Source of the DNA: Paraphysomonas bandaiensis
Lineage: Eukaryota > Chrysophyceae
DNA: 64,000 bases
Assembly (NCBI GenBank): GCA_965644295.1
Contig: CBFFRP010000312.1
Location: forward strand, 33,243-97,242
Direction of reading: 5' to 3'
Shown: in pieces, positions 12,112 through 24,623 of the stretch
Layout: each line of letters starts with the position of its first letter
Position numbering within the stretch: position 1 is the stretch's first letter
Notes under the pieces: generated by a model
The model's input: the letters and a program-made list of their open reading frames with translations, nothing else
Told to the model about the DNA's origin: nothing
Databases searched by the model: none
Made by a program: the position numbers and the translations under genes

Positions 12112-13000
12112 GTTAAGTCCTCGCTATCTATGGATCAAAGATTCTGAACATATTCTTCAATTGCAAAGGCAGGCGATCTATACGCAGATAGTGATATACA
12201 TACACACATACATGAGACATGTGAGAAGAATTCCACACGTTACAGTGCATCACATGCTGCCCCATACACCCACTGCTGTAGGATAGTATACGTTTCATTT
12301 TCAGCGAGATATACAGGCTATATGCATGTATGTATGTATGTATGTATGTATGTATGTATGTATGTATGTATGTATGTATGTATGTATGTATGTATGTATG
12401 TATGTATGTATGTATGTATGTATGTATGTATGTATGTATGTATGTATGTATGTATGTATGTATGTATGCATGTATGTATGTATGTATGTATGTATGTATG
12501 TATGTATGTATGTATGTATGTATGTATGTATGTATGTATGTATGTATGTATGTATGTATGTATGTATGTATGTATGTATGTATGTATGTATGTATGTATG
12601 TATGTATGTATGTATGTATGTGTATGTAGTACATGAGTACAGCGAATACTGTGCATGATTAAAGTGTGTTTGGTATATGTATGTGGGTATTGGGATGGTA
12701 GTTTGGGTGCGCAGTGACCTTAACACATTTAATGTAAGGTAATGTCGGAGTTCACAGACTCGACACATAGCACGCATTGGATCTTATCGGTAGAACAGCA
12801 AGGTAATTCCCTCCTATGTGTGTAAGGTCCTCAACGTGTGTGTGTGTATGTATAGATATATGTCGAGCATACCGACACAGACACTACTTAACCACATCAT
12901 CAGAGGAAGAGAACAAGGTAACACATCCCCACCCCTCACAGTGACATTCATTCACTCTTAGATCATACAGGCGATATTTTATTCATGCGATGCGGCTCGT
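12112..13000. promoter_or_regulatory. Divergent promoter region carrying a long TATG array
   Basis: Region between the coiled-coil gene (start 12111, minus) and cyclin H (start 13001, plus). It holds the TATG microsatellite annotated separately, plus a short TG run at 12835-12850. Promoter function is inferred from the head-to-head arrangement. Confidence 0.35.
12322..12622. repeat. (TATG)n microsatellite, about 75 units
   Basis: About 300 bp of almost perfect TATG repeat, broken once by a single TATG-to-CATG change near 12468. Because the unit is 4 bp, all frames of both strands stay open and give false MYVC or HTYI repeat proteins. It lies in a divergent promoter. The array is long enough to be length-polymorphic. 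Confidence 0.98.
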
Positions 13001-14128
13001 ATGAACCATGTGGACTATGAGCCTATGAGTATAGATGACGACACAGCCGCTCTGCTGGAGGAAGATGAAGTCATACTCACACACTTCTGTCACTTTATTA
13101 GGAAATCATGTGGACCTAATCCGAACTGTGCGATACGCTCCACATGGCGAGTGCCGGTAAACGAAATGGACTGTGATATTCACAAATTACTTATGTTGTG
13201 TTAGAGTACAGCTGTCAGTTTCTTCAGAAGGTTTTATTTGCATAACTCGTTAAGAGTTCATGATCCTAGAGTAATTATGTATGCTTTTCAAAGTGTATCT
13301 ATTCCAGAATGTTGATATTGAGTCAGGATTGCCTGTATATTTCTCGCTGGAAAGGCTGAAGAAGATTATATCCCTCCTACGTTGTTACTATCTAAAGTTC
13401 ACAAGAAGTGCAACATGGAGACACTTCTAAGTAAAGAAGAGCACCTATTAGAGGTAAGTAGATAAGCAACTTATAATGGCGGCGTTGAATGCGGACTCGT
13501 AGGGTCTTAACTTTGACTTGCGAGTGTTCCATCCCCAGGTGTCGATTTACGCATTTGTGACAGACATGAGGCGGAAGTCGGAGATGGGGAGGGAGAACGC
13601 AGCACAGGTCTTCAGGGAATGGGTTACGCGAGCGGAAAATGCTACAGATGTACTAATGGTACGAAATATTTTCATTCCGAACTTCCGTAACCACATGTTC
13701 AAATTGCTTGTGCAGAATTCGAAAATGTGTTTAAGCGTAAATCCATCGCTTGTTGCAATTGGTGCCCTCATATATACAGGTGTACAACGATTGCTAAATA
13801 TGGTTGTTTGTTGCTGACATGTTTCTCTTACAGAACCTGAAAATCCTCCATTGCAGGTACGGGAATATATACGCGAGAGGTTTGGTGAAATCCCCAGTCA
13901 AACTATACTTCACGAAGCGGAGTCACTCATGAAGTACTTTGTTGTGGTAAGAGAACACGATTTCTCACCAGTTCGAAATATTTGTAACACATTTTGATAT
14001 ATTATTACTACCTTATTTTGAGTTAGAGACTTATTCCGCTCTGTTGTTTACAGGAAGATAACCCTAGTCGTACAAAGAGTGCCTTGCAGCGGCTCGTTGG
14101 AACTGCTTTGTGGGGCAAGCGTAAATGA
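13001..14128 (+). CDS. CCNH: Cyclin H (TFIIH/CAK kinase regulatory subunit)
   Basis: Regulatory partner of CDK7 and MAT1 in the CDK-activating kinase, which as part of TFIIH phosphorylates the RNA polymerase II tail. Seven exons are predicted: 13001-13156, 13205-13278, 13327-13453, 13503-13658, 13716-13779, 13834-13946, 14054-14128. The first five introns are 48-57 bp and the last about 107 bp; all keep phase, giving 254 aa. The first cyclin box shows STAVSFFRRFYLHNSLRVHD, PRVIMIACIFLAGKAEED (compare the cyclin H pattern PRIIM.TCAFLACKVDE) and then LLEGLNFDLRVFHPQ. The second box includes NPSLVAIGALIY. The order and spacing match cyclin H better than cyclins C, K, L or T. It is shorter than the roughly 320 aa animal protein, mainly at the two tails. 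The start is the first in-frame ATG. No open frame covers more than one or two exons, so simple ORF calling misses it. Confidence 0.85.
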
Positions 14129-14884
14129 TAGTTTTTTCTTAAGAAATATATATATGTTTATTAGCGTGGGTTATTACAATCCAGACTTAACACGACAATC
14201 TACTGAACATTTTTTGACACTAACAATTTCTGCTGAACAGTATAGTGTGCAGTTGCTTCTCAATTTCCTAGTAAACCTGTTGTATAAGCATTAGGGATAT
14301 CTTAGTACGTAGATAATGAGTAGGACAACTATTCCTTCATAAAAAAGGTAATACCACTACAACTAATACGCGATTTACGAAAAATCGACTGCGTTCACAA
14401 ACTACAGATGGAGAATAACAGCTTGATCTGAAATCTAAATGATGTCCCGGTACAATTTGATGACTTGTGAGAGGTTGTTTTAGACACCTTGAAATGTTAA
14501 TGTTTCTGCGTGCATATCGGCAAAACAATTACAATATATTGATGCTGCTTCCTAGATATATATGGCAGTGAAAAGTCGTGCAGGACGACTACTATCTGAC
14601 ATTTTGAGTTCCTTGTCGATAAATGTTACTTAACTAATGAAACACATATAAATAGACTGTTAACTACTATTACACTCACTGATTCATCACTAAGAAAACC
14701 GAAAGCATTTACAAGAAACTATGTTTGAATCTTATTACACGTTTTCGACATAGGCAAAATTGACGAATCATGATACTCGACTGAACTGCAATTACCTTTC
14801 TATATTCAGTCGGTATATATCCCTATACCACACTTATTTCAGGACAAAGAATTTGAAGAAATTGGCAAAGTGATGACAGAGAAA
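14129..14884. other. Intergenic region between convergent genes
   Basis: About 750 bp of AT-rich sequence between the ends of cyclin H and the MAP kinase. Probable 3' UTRs only; no repeat or RNA recognised. Confidence 0.5.
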
Positions 14885-16984
14885 TCATCGATACCCCGAA
14901 TGTTTAGACCCACGTTGCTGAAGAGCGGGAAGCCGAGTAACTCTCGAGTCCGCAACTGGGGCAGAGGCTACTTTTCGCGTTGGTTGCGTTGCGCCAACCC
15001 CTTGCGATGAAAACCCCATGTGGTTAAATTGTGAAAACAGTTGTGACTGTCCCCCCGAAGTCTGTCCATAGGAATCAGAGCGGTCTTGACGTTGAATATA
15101 CTTTGAGGCCTTACTGGACGAGGAGTGCTGCAAAACACTCCCGCCCCGTACAACCCCCTGTGGCTGTACACGATCCCTTCTGGATGTGAGATCTTCTGAA
15201 CCCGATCCATATCTTTCGATCCGACCGCTGCTCCTGCTGCTGTCCTTTTCGACTCGTGAGCTGCTGCTTTCTGCCACTTCCTGGTCTTGCTTTAACCGCT
15301 GAAGACCCTGCAGGAAAAATCGACGCTTATGTTTTTTTTCCTGCTTTGCGATCATCTCCACTTTCTGCGGGGATGGGGAAGGTGGAGCACTTTTGCTGCG
15401 CGATAGTGATTTGGGGTTGGGGCCACCGTCGCCTTCACTCATGGTAGAGTCACTGCGTTGAAGAGAACGAGAGTACTCGACACGACCTTCATCCGCCTCA
15501 GTGGCGTGTGCATCCGATTCAGTTCTGCCATGGGTAGGGTGCTGGTTCCCAGATGCTTGGCGGGAAAGTGATGTGCTCTTTTTGATGGGGGAGGGCTCCA
15601 AAAATATGGAATCATCGCATGGGCGATTAACTTCTTCCCGGACCATCGCTTGCAGTTGCTCAAGACTGTAGTCCTCACGTTCGAAATCAAAAAACTTCTC
15701 ATCCACTCGACGGGGCATAGTATCTTCACTGTATTCACATAAAACCTGTGCGTCTTGAATGTAGGGATACTCGAGAGCTTCCGCTGCGGATGGACGGCGG
15801 TTGGGATTAAGGTCCATTAGAACCTCGAGAAGTTCCAGAGCTTCAGGAGAGGCTTGCGGAATAAAGCTCGCGAGGGACTTCCCGCTGTATCTGCACCGGC
15901 GATCTAAAAATGAGGTAGCTTCTGAGCTCAGTTCAAATCCTAAATCCGCTGGCCCATGGTATCCTCGCACCTCTAGGATAAGCTGTACTTGATTGGCGTG
16001 GCTCTTGCCAGGAAATAATGGCTTGCGCTTAATGAGCTCACCGATAATGCACCTAAAAATTAATGACAAAAAGTTCGTCAGTTAAGTAATATAGACAGCA
16101 TGAAAAGAGCGCACCCGATCGACCATATGTCTATAGCAGCACTGTAGGGTTGGGTGGGACTCAAGAGCAGTTCTGGGCAACGGTACCACCTCGTTACCAC
16201 GTACTCCGTGAGCGGGTTTTGGCGGTTATTCCCAGAAAGCGTATCCTCGTCCATGAATCGAGCGAGGCCAAAATCCGTAATACGCAATTGACAATCTGAA
16301 GCAGCACAAGTGTAACAAATGCGTAACAATAATAAAACCCAAACGTACCTTTGCTGACAAGCAGGTTTCCTGGCTTGAGATCACGGTCTATACACAGATA
16401 TACGTCAGAACAATGTGTGTCAATATAAAGTATCACTTACGAAACACGCCAATTTCGTGCATCGCTTTGATTCCCTCCAACATTTGTCTCGCAAAACATT
16501 TGTAGTGCATGTCATTCAGTGGCTGCTTGCTCTGTATAATGCGGTGCAAGTCGCAATCCATAAGCTGGCCAAAAAAATGTCAAATCATGTATATATGGGT
16601 AAGATACATCAACTGAACCTCCATTGACATGTATAGCTCCGCTTTTTCGTCAAATATACTCAGTCCATAAAGCGCGATCACCTAATCAACAGCATATCAT
16701 AAAAAGAAATACTAAACACTCAAACATACGTTTGGATGTCGTCCAAGTAGTTTCATGAGACGAATTTCTCGTAACGTGTGTCGCGCATCCCACTCATCAT
16801 TAGCAAACGGTCGTATTCTCTTAATCGCAATGGTCTCTTGGCGGACGTTATCGAAAGCAGTACACACGACCCCAAATGATCCTCGACCAAGAATTTTCCC
16901 TGGTTGATATCGTCTGTCTATAGTGAATGTGTGTCCCTGAACCACCGTAGCCACAAGATTACTGTTCGCATCAACTCTTGACAT
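14885..16984 (-). CDS. MAP kinase with TEY activation loop and long Ser-rich tail
   Basis: Cytosolic/nuclear Ser/Thr kinase of the MAPK family. Six exons joined in phase give about 600 aa. Visible features in order: Gly-loop GRGSFGVV, catalytic Lys in [27 protein letters not shown] typical of MAPKs, ELYMSMELMDCDLH hinge, catalytic loop FHRDLKPGN (split by an intron at 16439-16387), [11 protein letters not shown], activation site [25 protein letters not shown] and [17 protein letters not shown]. All key residues (K, D of HRD, DFG, T-E-Y) are present. The loop between DFG and TEY is long for an ERK. About 290 residues follow the kinase lobe, rich in Ser, Gln and Arg, with sites such as [14 protein letters not shown]. 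It resembles the long-tailed MAPKs of protists rather than a minimal ERK1/2. Upstream activator unknown. Confidence 0.93.
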
Positions 16985-17555
16985 GATAGAGGAGTTGTTA
17001 GTAGAGGTGAAGGGGAGGATGGAAGGAGATTGTGTGTGTTTGTTTCAGTGTCTGTGTGTGTCTGTATATGTATGTGTGTATTAGTGTCTGGAGTGTAGCA
17101 TAAGTATATATAAGCGACACGAGTGAGCTAATAATGAAGATGTAACTGATAGAGGAATGATGGGATCGACACTCTTCAACTGCTCGTACACTTTACAGAA
17201 TTAATCAGTCACGAGTCACTATGCTTCAGATGTTAGGAATATATATGTATGTATGTATGTATGTATAGACATGTACACACACAGTGAGGTCGACCTCGAC
17301 AGGGCCTCTATATGTATGTTAGTTATACTGCGCTGCATGCGGGACTCTTCATACTGTTTTCTACGCATCGTATCGTCGTACGACACATCACACACACACA
17401 CATACACTGCTGCTGTAGACGTGGATAGTACTGCACGAGATCACTGCACAGGTACAGACAAAAGAAACCGGCGAGGAACAATACAGACTGTATATTCACA
17501 GTAGTTTGCAGTATTACACATATGGAGATGATGCATATCCGTTGAGCCTCATAGC
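16985..17555. promoter_or_regulatory. 5' flank of MAP kinase with TG and TATG runs
   Basis: Contains TG/TATG-type repeats at 17029-17085 and a short TATG run at 17244-17266, plus CTGCTGTAG-like motifs near 17405. No convincing gene. Likely promoter of the minus-strand MAP kinase. Confidence 0.35.
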
Positions 17556-18729
17556 TACACCATCTTGCTATAGGATCTCACAGCACCATCTTGCTATAGG
17601 ATCTCACAGCACCATCTTGCTGTGGGATCTCACAGCACCATCTTGCTATAGGATCTCACAGCACCATCTTGCTGTGGGATCTCACAGCACCATCTTGCTA
17701 TGGGATCTTACAGCACCATCTTGCTATAGGATCTCACAGCACCATCTTGCTGTGGGATCTTACAGCACCATCTTGCTGTGGGATCTCACAGCACCATCTT
17801 GCTATGGGATCTTACAGCACCATCTTGCTATGGGATCTCACAGCACCATCTTGCTATGGGATCTCACAGCACCATCTTGCTATGGGATCTCACAGCACCA
17901 TCTTGCTATGGGATCTCACAGCACCATCTTGCTATGGGATCTCACAGCACCATCTTGCTGTGGGATCTCACAGCACCATCTTGCTATGGGATCTCACAGC
18001 ACCATCTTGCTATGGGATCTTACAGCACCATCTTGCTATGGGATCTTACAGCACCATCTTGCTATGGGATCTCACAGCACCATCTTGCTATGGGATCTCA
18101 CAGCACCATCTTGCTATGGGATCTTACAGCACCATCTTGCTATAGGATCTCACAGCACCATCTTGCTATGGGATCTCACAGCACCATCTTGCTATGGGAT
18201 CTCACAGCACCATCTTGCTATGGGATCTCACAGCACCATCTTGCTATGGGATCTCACAGCACCATCTTGCTATAGGATCTCACAGCACCATCTTGCTATG
18301 GGATCTCACAGCACCATCTTGCTATAGGATCTCACAGCACCATCTTGCTATGGGATCTTACAGCACCATCTTGCTATGGGATCTCACAGCACCATCTTGC
18401 TATGGGATCTCACAGCACCATCTTGCTATGGGATCTCACAGCACCATCTTGCTATGGGATCTCACAGCACCATCTTGCTATGGGATCTTACAGCACCATC
18501 TTGCTATAGGATCTCACAGCACCATCTTGCTATAGGATCTCACAGCACCATCTTGCTATGGGATCTCACAGCACCATCTTGCTATGGGATCTCACAGCAC
18601 CATCTTGCTATAGGATCTCACAGCACCATCTTGCTATGGGATCTCACAGCACCATCTTGCTATGGGATCTCACAGCACCATCTTGCTATGGGATCTTACA
18701 GCACCATCTTGCTATAGGATCTTACAGCA
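17556..18729. repeat. 26-bp minisatellite, about 45 tandem copies
   Basis: Head-to-tail copies of a 26-bp unit of the form CACCATCTTGCTATGGGATC plus TCACAG, with no spacers. Variation is confined to two places: the TATAGG / TGTGGG / TATGGG triplet choice and CTCACAG versus CTTACAG. Since 26 is not a multiple of 3, each frame reads the same 26-residue cycle. The main variant has no stop on the plus strand; TATAGG puts a TAG into one frame. Open frames of up to 273 codons here are therefore a by-product of the repeat. It lies between the MAP kinase 5' flank and the 3' end of the channel gene. Confidence 0.97.
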
Positions 18730-19562
18730 TCTATGGTGTGGAATGTACTATATGAATGCTGTTTATCTCTACCATTAACCTGGAATGGAGCCCATACTGT
18801 AACTACCACACCACTGTATAATCACTCCGCCGATAACTATATAGGGAGGGCGTCAGTCTTGATGAGAGTGTAGCAACAGTAGAGGAAATTATTTATTTTC
18901 ATGATGAACTAGAGATTATGGGTCTAAGAAACGAGGAGACGTCTACACTCTATAGGATGGCTGGAAGTCAACAGTGGTATTTAAAGTAGCTCACAATAGA
19001 TGGCAAACAATATTGTGAGCTTCTTTACTGTGGGATGCAATATGCAATACTCCATGTATAGAATATAGAATATACCTCGTTATGACAACGATTTCAACAA
19101 TACAGAGGGTGATGAAGCTGATACTGGAGTGCGATAGTATTGTTGAGCCGATTCCAAAACCTTCATCAATAGTATTGCTATATATTGATACTGTCTTGTA
19201 CTGATATCACATTTAAGGGACTATATAAAGTGCAGAACATAGATGTGGACTGGAACATAGATTTTCAATATTGTTGGCCTACAGGCTAGAAAGTCATAGC
19301 AGTCAAGGCTGCACTATGATTTCGGTCTACAGGGCGAGCTTCGATTACAATAATGTCAATACTAAAATGTTGATATTTAACAGCCTGTTTATTTTATAGT
19401 TTACACGTCAAATAGGCATATAAGATTCTATGAGCTATGATAACATAAGCTACTTAATATATAATCTATCACTGTATCAAAATAAGAATCCGTCTTTTAA
19501 ATAGTAAAATGCAAGGCGCTATATATATCCAACACCAGTGTGTATGAATTATCGATACACAG
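18730..19562. other. Intergenic region
   Basis: About 830 bp from the minisatellite to the channel stop codon. AT-rich, with no supported gene. It includes the probable 3' UTR of the minus-strand channel gene. Confidence 0.5.
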
Positions 19563-22500
19563 TTAAGAATCTCTAAACGAGGTAGGATCAGGAAAAGTCA
19601 GATCTGGATCACTTTTCATTTGATCCTTTCTCGGTGAATCAGGAACAGCTGATGCCCAGTGATCTGTTGGATGCACTCGAGATGTCCCTTTAAAAATACT
19701 TTCCCCTCCCGGTTTAAAAGAAATAGATGCATCAGGTATATCACATACAGCATCCTTATGTTCAGTAAACTGGTGTTTCGCTCCCAGGGGTCTGTATTCA
19801 CTTGCAGTTGGAGTTTTTTTCTGGGGTCTAGTGACACTTGAAATATCCTCACCGAGTGCCATTTTCCCATTTCGCCTTACCAGCGGAATACCCAATTTCG
19901 TGAAAGCGCTACGTATAGTGTCAGGATTCCCAAATACCAGTACTCGGTCATCTCCATTAACTGTGGTCTCCACTGGTGGATTAGTGAACACATACGGCAG
20001 TATTCCTTCGTTTCTCGGAAGAGGAGTTCGGTATAGCGCAAGAGGAAGCAGCTATAAAATTAATAACATTACCACATACTACAGACGTTAGAAACTTACT
20101 CCTCGTGAGTTGAGGGCTCTGAACATATCCTTATACTTCCTGCCGAAGAATGTGCTAGGAATGGGCACATGGTAAAGCATTTGCGTATCCTGTCCGCACA
20201 CTAATTTTTCACAGAGCTGTGGTGCCACAGTTCCAAAAAAACTCTGCAAACAATATTACTTGTGCATTACCCACTACTGTTGAATTCACCTGACACAACA
20301 TTGAGTCGAAAGAAGAAGGGACAACCGCTCTCCCTGCAGCGAATATTGGCAGAATATGGTGCGTGTCGTCGACTCCCCAGCAGTTTCCGGTTTGTATCTG
20401 TAACAAAATGCATTATCATGAAACTGCGTGACAGATAGATTTCCAACCTTCTGTTGTTCATTCTTCTTTGTATTAGCTTCAGACCGACTCAATGCGGTCA
20501 CTGATGACATTCGCATCACTTCAGGACCCTTGCCCTGCCCTTGTCCGTGCACAGGCGATGAAGGTGACAGGTGGATCGCAGTGCTCTGTCTGTGTCTACT
20601 AAATTTTCCGCTTGTTAGCTGCACAGTACCTTTGTACTTTTCAAAAGCAACTTCGGTCTTCATTTGACCCAAAAGAACATCTATATTAATGCTATTGCGG
20701 AATTTGTAGCTTCCTTTCAAACAGGACGCCAATCCAGTTCCTGCGTCACCCCATAATGGCCCCTGACTGTTAATGTCACGCTCAATTTTACTCCTTCTCA
20801 CAATTGCAGAGTTTAACACACCCATATTATTGGGACAAGAGAGCTCAACAGTAAAAAAAACATCGCGGGGAACAAACCTTTCCATCTTGAGATACATAAA
20901 TATGGCGTCTGCATCAACATTAAAGGTTTCATCCACATTTATACGCTCTCTGGAGGCAAGAAGAACAAGGGCATAAGCAGCTCGCACATTCATCAGTGTC
21001 AGCTCTTGATTTGATGAAACATTGCTATCCAAGAAAAAGACATCGTCGTATCGACTCTGAATCTGGCGCCACTTCCTTGGTTCTCCCGGGTTAACGATTA
21101 AGATTTGGTGATATGCATCATCAACAACTAACTCCTTTCTTAACTCACTCACAAAAAGTAAAATATGATCCATACAGCCGAATACAATTACATGCCCGCT
21201 GAGATCAGCAGCGTCATCTATTTCTTCAGATGGAACTCCAAATCTCTGTGACGCATTAATTTCAGCTGAACCGTCAGCTTCCAAGCTCGGAAACGCAGTA
21301 TTCAACGACCCTCTACGGCGTCGATTAACCGCAGGCGGTGATCGCATCACCGAAGCGACTCGGCGCGCGACGCCCGAACCAACTGGCGCAGATTGTGCAT
21401 TCGAACTCTGTATGATTTCCCCGGCACCCGACTCACTCCTTCCAAGTGCACTCCTACTAGGCGATTTCTTCATGGCTTCTGCTGACGCATCATCCTCATG
21501 AACGCTGCTTACGCGAGTCGATAAAACTCTTCGTAACTTTCTCTTTTCTTCATTCTCCGCCTGAAACTTTGATACCAGCGCTGCTATACTCTGAGATTGT
21601 TCTATCTGGTCATCAAGTGGAAGTTTCTTGTTTTTACTCTCAAGAGGAGATGAACCCTTTGGTGGACTTTGACTACTAGTGGGACCATTCATCACTGCCG
21701 CCATCCTGGCCATAGACGCAACGTCTTTCATGGATTTTCTTCCTTTCCGTTTGGTCACTGAGTTCAATCTTGTTTGTTGTAACGCTGTCATAATACTTGC
21801 AGGTTTCGTTGCTGCCGGTATGGACATCGTATCATCTTCACCTGACATCTGTTGAAGAGCCGCCCTTCGAGCGATAGACGCAAACTTTCCTTTAGCTCCA
21901 TTTCCTACACTTTCATGCTTCTGAGATTTTACTGCACGAACCAGTGACGCAGCATGCTTGAGTGACTTAAGTTTGTTCTTTTTAACAATCATATTCTTCA
22001 TGCTATTCATATTGGTCACCTTTCCTGCCGAAGCTTTCATTTGAAGAACTGCCTTTTTTGATACTAGCGATAGATCCCTCATATCCCGCATTTGTGGAGT
22101 GTCATCATCGTCCAAAAGTTCAAGGATTTCGGAAGTTTCGTTTGGAAGACTCTTGAAAGAATTATTCCGACTCAATGTTTGATCGGGTGAGAAGCTGTTA
22201 AGTTCCCGCGATGAGGTTGGTGTCCTAAAGAGACTTCTATGTGAAGTGGAGCGCGAGCTTTCTGCGACACTTTGTAGTGAAAACTTCCGTAGCATTTCAG
22301 TATCTCTTGAATCTTCAGTACTGGTGGAGTGTGTAGCTACGGCGGCTCCTAACCTAGGTTGAGGCATAGTCTTTTGGTTCGCAGGATTATCCACATATCC
22401 CAAAAAATTCTCATCGTTTTCTTCTGACGAGTCAGTATCAAATCCAGAAATTGTGTCGTCCCCGCCCCTACTCAGCACGGTATCTCGCTTGCGAGCAGTC

Positions 22501-24623
22501 GCAAAATCATTTTCTATCCGTCCCTGTGCCTGTCCCATCTGCAAAATGGCTTTCAGGTGGTGGGAAAATGAAGACGTCATGCTACTACTCGACACTATGC
22601 GGACGAGTTCTGTGGTGGGTTCTGTGTTCACATCTTTATGTTTACGTACAGCAAACTGGCCCTCTGCCACTACCATATTAGTTAGCATGCGATCCATGAG
22701 CACAGTGTCTGTCATTGCGTATCCGATGGCACTCGCAACAGCGTTATTTGGGGCCAGCAGCACCCCAACATTGAACTTCTTGAAAAAAGCTGGGGCCGAG
22801 CTGAATTTCTTTCTTTCATATTGTTTGGGGTTGTAACAAACGCTCTGATCTTCTTCACAATATACCCCCACAAGTGTGCATTCAAATTCAAGAAATATAG
22901 CCTCCACTAATAAGGGCCAAGAAAATCCTAGCATAGAAAAGAAACTGTGATCGATGGGAACATAGTATAGCTCCATTCCAACCCCATAGGTGTACTCAGA
23001 GAGCCAGTTATCACCAATTTTGTGGGCAGAATATTTCCCGCAAGTAGAAGAGAAGCTGTGAAAGAGATTTTCCACCAGAGTTGCCAGACCAGGGCAAATA
23101 GCATTTCTACACTGTAATGTGGTTTTATATTCGTCCAGACAAAGAACAAAGTCTGCATCACTATCCTTGAGTAGGTCACGATCTTGAGACCGTAATACTT
23201 GGACAAGACAATCCAGTCTGGTGGTAAAGTTGTTGACAGAAAGGGTCCTTAGGACAGTGGCTGCATCATCCAACACAGCATCCTCCTCGTCCACCTCCAC
23301 ATTGCTCAGGAAGAACATACCCGAGGCAACATCTGCACGAACTTTCTGTAGGTCTTCCATATTTAGTGCAGACCCGATGACATATGAGACCCGACTGTCA
23401 AATAGAGGAGAGAAGATCAAGTCCTTCACATCTTCGGTTGGCTCAGTAGGGCAGAGAATCACCAGATGTAACTCAGGGGTGTTGGCAGCATACCGGTCAG
23501 GGTGGAAAAATTCCCGAAATATGCGTGAGAGCCTCCATTTGTCGTTGACATGTCCACAGATAATGATATGGCTTTCGTGAGGACGGGCATTATAAGTGGT
23601 TCTAAATGGTGAGTTCATGGCGAGAAGGGTCTGAAGCTTGTTTATTTGCATCGGGATTACAATTAAGGCGGTTACAATTAGCATTAAAGTTGCTACTCTT
23701 GACGCATCATTGGTTGGCATGAAGTCACCGTAACCCACAACTGATATCGTCACAACTACAAAGTAGAGACCTTCGAAGAAACCCAAAGACCGACAACGAA
23801 TCTTGGATGGCTCGTGCTGCCTGTCGTGAATATCATGCAGTGCGTAGCAGTTTTTTTCCTTGCAATCACACGTTGGGTCATTATAAGAAGAGAAGTCAGC
23901 ATCACACGATGGTTCATAGTTTGTCTTCTTGCTGATGTATTGGCAGTCATAATGTAGTTCATTTACGTCATTTTCGGTGAGGTTGATTATTCCAGCAGCA
24001 ACAAATGTTAGACTTACTAGAGCCAACATGAGGGTAACAAGCTGTCTCTTCACGCCACTGAAACCACCTAACAGCCGAAATATTCGCAATATTCTAATCA
24101 ATCGAAGTATTGTTACAAATCTAAGCCAAGATACATTTGGAACATGCGGAATGTACATCAAATATGTCGGTAAAATTGTAACTATATCAATCCATGCGAT
24201 TGCTGATTTAAAAAATGTGACAGTACTGCTTGAAATGAACCAATTCAAAAGAAAGTCGACCAGAAAAAACTGCGTTATGACATCTTCAATAATGACATAA
24301 ACCTGAATCGAATAATACGAATCTTGGTATCTCTCAGCCACATATATCGCACAGGCAAGCAGCGATAAAGCCACTTGCAATAAATCCCAAAACTTTCCGA
24401 TCGGTGAGTTATATTTTACAGATAAGAGGTATTTTCTGATCAACGATAAATCTAAGCATCCGCCATCATCAGTGAGTGCAGGCCACCACCCACTGCACCT
24501 CTCCTTCTCGACCTCATCAGGTCCACGCATTGACTGCGATCTTATTGAGAAGTTTGTTTGTGATTTCCCCACCACTCCCAGTTGATATGAATTCATGTTC
24601 GCGGCTTTACGTTTTGTTGACAT
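19563..24623 (-). CDS. BK/Slo-type potassium channel alpha subunit
   Basis: Plasma-membrane or endomembrane K+ channel opened by voltage and cytosolic ligand, probably Ca2+. Exon 1 runs from the start at 24623 to about 20449. Three introns (about 20448-20403, 20289-20245 and 20097-20054) add the C-terminus, for about 1,650 aa. S1-S3 lie near residues 78-157. S4 (about 166-188) is strongly charged (LRLIRILRIFRLLGG). S5 is near 195-213. The selectivity filter VVGYGD is at 295-300. RCK1 follows, opening HIIICGHVNDKWRLSRIF. RCK2 opens GHVIVFGCMDHILLFVSELR. Between them is a Ser/Arg-rich linker of roughly 400 residues, much longer than in animal Slo1. The S5-pore turret (about 215-280) carries six cysteines and looks inserted. 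No obvious calcium bowl was identified. Channel class is secure; ligand is inferred. Confidence 0.93.

Noticed and set aside
12322-12636. Long MYVC / HTYI open frames on both strands (also 35101-35501)
   Set aside because: They are the automatic translation of a 4-bp TATG array in all frames, with no unique sequence, and are not genes.
13540-14128. RGS domain
   Set aside because: Helical pieces looked RGS-like at first, but assembling all exons gave the cyclin H landmarks (FFRRFYLHNS, IACIFLAGKAEE, LNFDLRVFHP).
17556-18729. Possible CRISPR-like array
   Set aside because: Units are directly adjacent with no unique spacers, and the genome is eukaryotic.
17506-18755. Several overlapping open frames of 65-273 codons with WDLTAPSCYGISQHH repeats
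   Set aside because: They arise from a stop-poor 26-bp tandem repeat read in three frames. No start context, no flanking exons, no known family.
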